Origin: Saccoglossus kowalevskii
Taxonomy: Eukaryota > Hemichordata > Enteropneusta > Harrimaniidae
DNA length: 23,206 nucleotides
Assembly (NCBI RefSeq): GCF_000003605.2
Contig: NW_003105600.1
Span: forward strand, 775,542 to 798,747
Direction of reading: 5' to 3'
In this document: positions 20,015 to 23,206 of the stretch, one piece after another
How the letters are laid out: each line of letters starts with the position of its first letter
Numbering within the stretch: position 1 is the first letter of the stretch
The notes under the pieces: model-generated
Database searches by the model: none
What the model was told of the DNA's origin: nothing
Seen by the model: the letters and a program-made list of their open reading frames with translations, nothing else
Made by a program: the position numbers and the translations under genes

Positions 20015-20067
20015 ATGGAACTCGTCATATGTGCAATGCTGTTATTTCTTGAGTTCATTTTATGTGC
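20015..20067 (+). CDS. possible first exon encoding a signal peptide
   Basis: An ATG in a strong context (TTAGCATGG, A at -3 and G at +4) opens MELVICAMLLFLEFILCA, which has the length and hydrophobic core of a secretory signal peptide with a possible small-residue cleavage site at its end. The unspliced frame stops at TGA 20069-20071; a donor GTGAAT at 20068 would end the exon in phase 2. A T/C-rich stretch lies just upstream. The next exon could not be identified. Confidence 0.2.
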
Positions 20068-20248
20068 GTGAATGCGTCTTAACTCGTAGTACATACAAAT
20101 TTAGTGCGACACGTAAACGCGATTTTGCGTGCGTTTCGAGAAGTTGACAATTAAACGCGAGACAAGAACCAAAGTCAGAACAAAAACTGGAATTGCGTTA
20201 CCAGAATATGAAAATGTCTAAGCATTAGGTTTAGGGTTCATGTCCTAT

Positions 20249-20270
20249 AACTCATCATTTAACTCATCAT
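20249..20270. repeat. 12-bp direct repeat just before the 79-residue ORF
   Basis: AACTCATCATTT is followed by AACTCATCAT, giving period 12 and just under two copies. It ends 10 bp before the ATG at 20281. Its role, if any, is unknown. Confidence 0.85.
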
Positions 20271-20280
20271 ATCGTTGATA

Positions 20281-20520
20281 ATGAGCGACGATTCTCTGAC
20301 AAATATATCAGTTTTTGCATTTATCACATTTACCTCAGTGGCCTTGTTAATCACGATTTGGTATTATAAACATGCGACCTCACGTTCTCGCTATTTGTAT
20401 GATAGATGTCTTGAATTGACCAATTATTCAACGCTCGAGAATGTCCGTGGTTATGCACACATTAAAGGTTGCAACATCTATCGCGCTAGCCAGTACTCCC
20501 TTTTTATCGACAAACGCTAG
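20281..20520 (+). CDS. possible 79-residue single-pass membrane protein
   Basis: The ATG at 20281 has A at -3; in-frame TAA at 20260-20262 bounds the frame upstream, and TAG 20518-20520 ends it. The layout is coherent: an 8-residue polar N terminus (MSDDSLTN), a hydrophobic segment of about 20 residues (ISVFAFITFTSVALLITIWY), a basic flank (KHATSRSR), then about 45 soluble residues including LENVRGYAHIKGCNIY. The positive charges after the segment favour a cytoplasmic C-terminal part. It could be a complete small membrane protein or a first exon; GTACTC at 20494 is a weak donor. The stretch after the membrane segment vaguely recalls the N-terminal region of MUL1-type mitochondrial E3 ligases, but not enough to name it. 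Confidence 0.22.
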   Translation: MSDDSLTNISVFAFITFTSVALLITIWYYKHATSRSRYLYDRCLELTNYSTLENVRGYAHIKGCNIYRASQYSLFIDKR

Positions 20521-20521
20521 T

Positions 20522-20537
20522 TCAATTCCGGAATTGA
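20522..20537. repeat. perfect 16-bp palindrome directly after the ORF stop
   Basis: TCAATTCCGGAATTGA is its own reverse complement and begins two bases after the stop codon of the 79-residue ORF. It may be coincidence. Confidence 0.92.
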
Positions 20538-20671
20538 CCATGGTGATTCTTCAAGGGTATTTTGTGTAGCTCAGTTTCTCCAGACACATCCGATATATTT
20601 ACTGGTTGTGTTTATCTCGAATTCACTTAGGATGCTCCTGATTGTATGTAGATTCTGAACAACTAATTTAC

Positions 20672-20716
20672 CAAATTGTCAAATTCGCCATCAATATTAG
20701 ATTTAACATCCGCCAT
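20672..20716 (-). CDS. possible minus-strand first coding exon (MADVKSNIDG...)
   Basis: On the minus strand GCGGAAATGGCGG (ATG at 20716-20714) is a near-perfect animal start context. The frame gives MADVKSNIDGEFDNL and then meets GTAAAT (GT at 20671-20670), a usable donor, in phase 0; unspliced it stops at TAG eight codons later at most. Another in-frame ATG lies at 20734-20732. An acidic N terminus of this type is typical of cytosolic or nuclear proteins. If real, the plus-strand ORF at 20281-20520 lies antisense in its first intron. Later exons could not be identified. Confidence 0.25.
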
Positions 20717-20737
20717 TTCCGCCCTCTGTCTCATATT

Positions 20738-22245
20738 AAACATAGTCTTGCTCGTCGGTCAGACTGTCTCTACCGTTCGAATTAGATCACGCTGTGTAAG
20801 CCAAAAAGACTAATTTCATTCCACATATTATACGCCCACCGATATGTTCTTCCACAATAACTGCGGTATGGACTAAGAATGTGATCATTTATTGACACCT
20901 TGCGAGAAAAGACAGTGAAATGGCATGTATACTAGCTAGTATCTGCAAAGCTATTCCCTATTTGCACGCGGATTAAGACATGTAGCGCACACCGTTGTCT
21001 GATTTATAATGTGTAAAACAATCGATAAAAATGCTATAAAAATTACACACAGACTGAAACAAGGAATGGAGCACCCATTGCTGAATGTTTATGAAATAAT
21101 GAGCTGGGATCAAGTGACTAATGACAGAGACAATGCCACGCAGTAAACTGAATCAATTATACATTCATGAGAAGCAAAAGAAACTACGTCCAACAAAGGC
21201 GCTTGTAAATACCAGACCGACGTAACAAAAAGAAAAATACGTGAGGCAAACCCACGAGGACAAGAAAGTGTCCGTGTAGGGTAATGAAAACAACCCGTCA
21301 ACGAAACTGAATATATCCAAAAATCGTCTTGCTTGCATTGTGCGTTTCAATATACTATACAAGTACAAAACGAACTTAGAACTAAAGGACTACTTCTTCA
21401 ATTGTGGCCGCCTGACGCTAGAATGCTCGGGTCTGTTATTTGAGAAAAAAGTGTTTTACAATGCTATATGGCGTCACCAAACTGTTTGAAAAATAGAAAT
21501 TGTTGAATAAACTTGACTAATTCTCTCATAAAATTCAGTACTATAGTAAATCTAAACATGTTGTTGTTCGTGTTACCATGGATGCATAACTCAAAACAAT
21601 AAAACAATGAACATTATCATGCTATTTTGAACCTACTTTCTTAAAAATTATTGGTAGGCTTCTACCCAATATCCTTCAAATTATGGAAAACAAATGTTTT
21701 CATTTTTCCATCTTTAATGATATGTATAAATTTATTTAAAATATTTAATCTAATAACATTTTGTAGTACTTTGAAATTTTGGAAATCGTATAAAATAAAA
21801 TGAAAAATGAATACAAACTGTGCAATAGATCATAGTTTAAAGTGAGATTCTTTTCAAAATATTAAAATCATGACTATATAATATAATGAATGTAATGATT
21901 GTAATCACAGTTTAGTCCAATTTGTTTTACATGAATCAGTTCCTAGTGAGTTTTGGATTTACAGTATCATCTGAATGTGTTGATTAGTTCAGAAAGCTAT
22001 TATTATCAGCGTGTGTCCTACAGTGCACGTTTTCCGCCATACGCTCTAATGGACATAATTAAACTACAGCATTTGCTGGTCTATATGATATGCTGGATGG
22101 ACATTATAACTTAATCACCGGATAAATTATACCAGTTGTACAGCAATCATGCTATTTTCTAGATGAATAAATTAGCTACAGTACGGGAACGCTTCACACC
22201 ACACATCAACATACAAGCTTCGCTGATTGAAGTGTCATGTCATGA
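20738..22245. other. AT-rich stretch without supported gene
   Basis: Two overlapping minus frames at 21110-21368 (63 and 67 codons) and several short plus frames are all open over the same A/G-rich block, so none is preferred. A good minus-strand acceptor (TTTTTTCTCAAATAACAG, ending near 21433) is followed by a frame of only about 14 codons. Minus ATG at about 22053 opens 12 codons. Nothing is called. Confidence 0.4.
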
Positions 22246-22249
22246 TCAG

Positions 22250-22392
22250 TGCAAGATAATTTATTTCAAAGGTCGCTTGATCCTGTTGAACAGAATCTTC
22301 CACCGCTCAATTATAGGCGACAGGAAATCTTAGATAACGACCTTGACATAAATACATTAAAGAAAACCATAACGTACCAATTAGATTCGTAA
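22250..22392 (+). CDS. possible terminal exon, polar product
   Basis: Between TGA 22243-22245 and TAA 22390-22392 a plus frame is open for 48 codons. An AG at 22248-22249 (GATCAG) gives a phase-1 entry, although the tract before it is weak. The product includes FQRSLDPVEQNLPPLNYRRQ and EILDNDLDINTLKKTITYQL: a charged, natural-looking composition without low complexity, in contrast to most AT-rich chance frames nearby. No family is recognised and no polyadenylation signal follows at once. Confidence 0.18.
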
Positions 22393-23206
22393 TTATATTT
22401 TATCAAAATGTGTACAAGGATTTTTTCACCAGTGAAAATGTTTAAATTGCTCTCTCTGCTTGTTATAAATTTTACTTGTGTTTTTCACTAATCTTCAATA
22501 TATTTATATTATTCGACCCATGCACCTAACTTATTCAACGCACAGAATCTCGGACTGCATAACTAATTGTATTTTCTATTGTGATTGACTTCTTTATTAT
22601 GTGGATTGTATGTATCAGTATGCTGTGTTGTAAAAATGTCTGACCACTGCAGTGTTTTGTAGATGAATCGCAAAAATAAATAAATATGTTCAGTGTTTTT
22701 TTTTTCTAAATCTTGATTTTGAAATCCGTAACGGAATTATTTAAAAAACTAATGCGTGCATTCATTAGCACGGTTTGGTTTATTTACGGAGGCTAGAACA
22801 AATATTAAGGGTGAGTCTTGGGGTCATCTTTGTAAAAAATAACTACTTAACGTGGTTTGTATAAAGTCCAGCTCGTAATACGTATAATACATGACTTTCC
22901 GAAGGGTGAAAAAATGTATTTCTTTGCAGAATCACATAAAAGTGGTTGACAGAAAGTGGCATCGACCTACTGTTAACTTATAATCCTGATCAAACCAGTA
23001 GCATCATGCCAATAATCATATTACTAAGGGGTCCAACAGAACCTGGTCCAAACTTCTTATTATTCTGATTTTTTCTACTTTCATCGTTTTATTTCCTTGC
23101 GCTTGTTTGCCGAATGAAATCTTTTGAAACGTTGTTAGTAGGTTAGAGCTAATATAAAAGAACTTTTGATTGTATACACGGACACATGAAAAACTAAATC
23201 AAATTA
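22393..23206. other. AT-rich non-coding stretch
   Basis: No gene, repeat or RNA gene is supported to the end of the window. AATAAATAAAT at about 22675-22685 would fit a polyadenylation signal, but no coding exon can be tied to it. Confidence 0.45.

Noticed and set aside
21110-21368. Two overlapping minus frames and competing plus frames
   Set aside because: Several frames on both strands are open over the same A/G-rich block, so no frame is favoured.
1-23206. Mobile-element proteins, CRISPR arrays, rRNA, snRNA, histone or homeobox genes
   Set aside because: No reverse transcriptase, integrase or transposase motifs, no regularly spaced short repeats with unique spacers, and no conserved RNA or histone sequence were seen in either strand by eye.

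Overview
This window looks like non-coding (intergenic or intronic) DNA from an invertebrate animal. It is AT-rich (roughly two thirds A+T by eye) but keeps many CpG steps. It has no long open frame, no bacterial-type operon or ribosome binding sites, and many places that look like intron borders: a pyrimidine tract with AG, or GTAAGN/GTATGT donors. A degenerate tandem family at about 13.8-14.4 kb (CCTTTGA...AAAATGC...CCAGGTGTTG...TTTGCCAAG...GGCCCTGG) resembles repeats I associate with mollusc genomes. A mollusc source is therefore my best guess, but it is inference.

An important limit applies. At this base composition a stop should occur about every 14-15 codons. Over six frames one then expects on the order of a hundred stop-free runs of about 50 codons, and one or two of about 100 codons, by chance alone. 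No frame here clearly beats that expectation. I therefore call no complete gene. Possible exons are listed only where an open frame coincides with a plausible splice site, a good start context, a signal peptide or a membrane segment, and all carry low confidence.

Layout. 1-1000: AT-rich, with one 34-codon small ORF in a strong start context. 1028-1563: a 33-unit, 16-bp minisatellite whose two unit types follow a higher-order pattern; this is the clearest object in the window. 2.9 kb: a perfect 20-bp palindrome followed by a second hairpin. 5.25-5.66 kb: a GTT tract that could serve as a 3' splice-site tract, a possible extracellular FN3-like exon with three glycosylation sequons, then a GC-rich island. 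8.48-8.90 kb: a cluster of CRE-like TGACGT/ACGTCA words. 9.9 kb: a possible signal-peptide first exon. 11.1-12.5 kb: an 18-bp palindrome, an NRF-1-type palindrome and a possible minus-strand exon. 13.8-14.4 kb: the degenerate tandem repeat. 14.5-16.8 kb: the densest cluster of plus-strand candidate exons, with a 100-bp-period duplication inside it. 18.64-18.75 kb: a 46-bp tandem repeat. 18.8-20.7 kb: a possible terminal exon, a second signal-peptide-like start, a 79-residue single-pass membrane ORF and a possible minus-strand first exon (ATGGCGG). 20.8-23.2 kb: AT-rich, with one possible terminal exon near 22.3 kb.

The candidate exons cannot be joined into one gene with confidence. Strands and splice phases do not give a unique chain, and transcript evidence would be needed. 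I saw no reverse transcriptase, transposase, rRNA, tRNA, snRNA, histone gene or CRISPR array.
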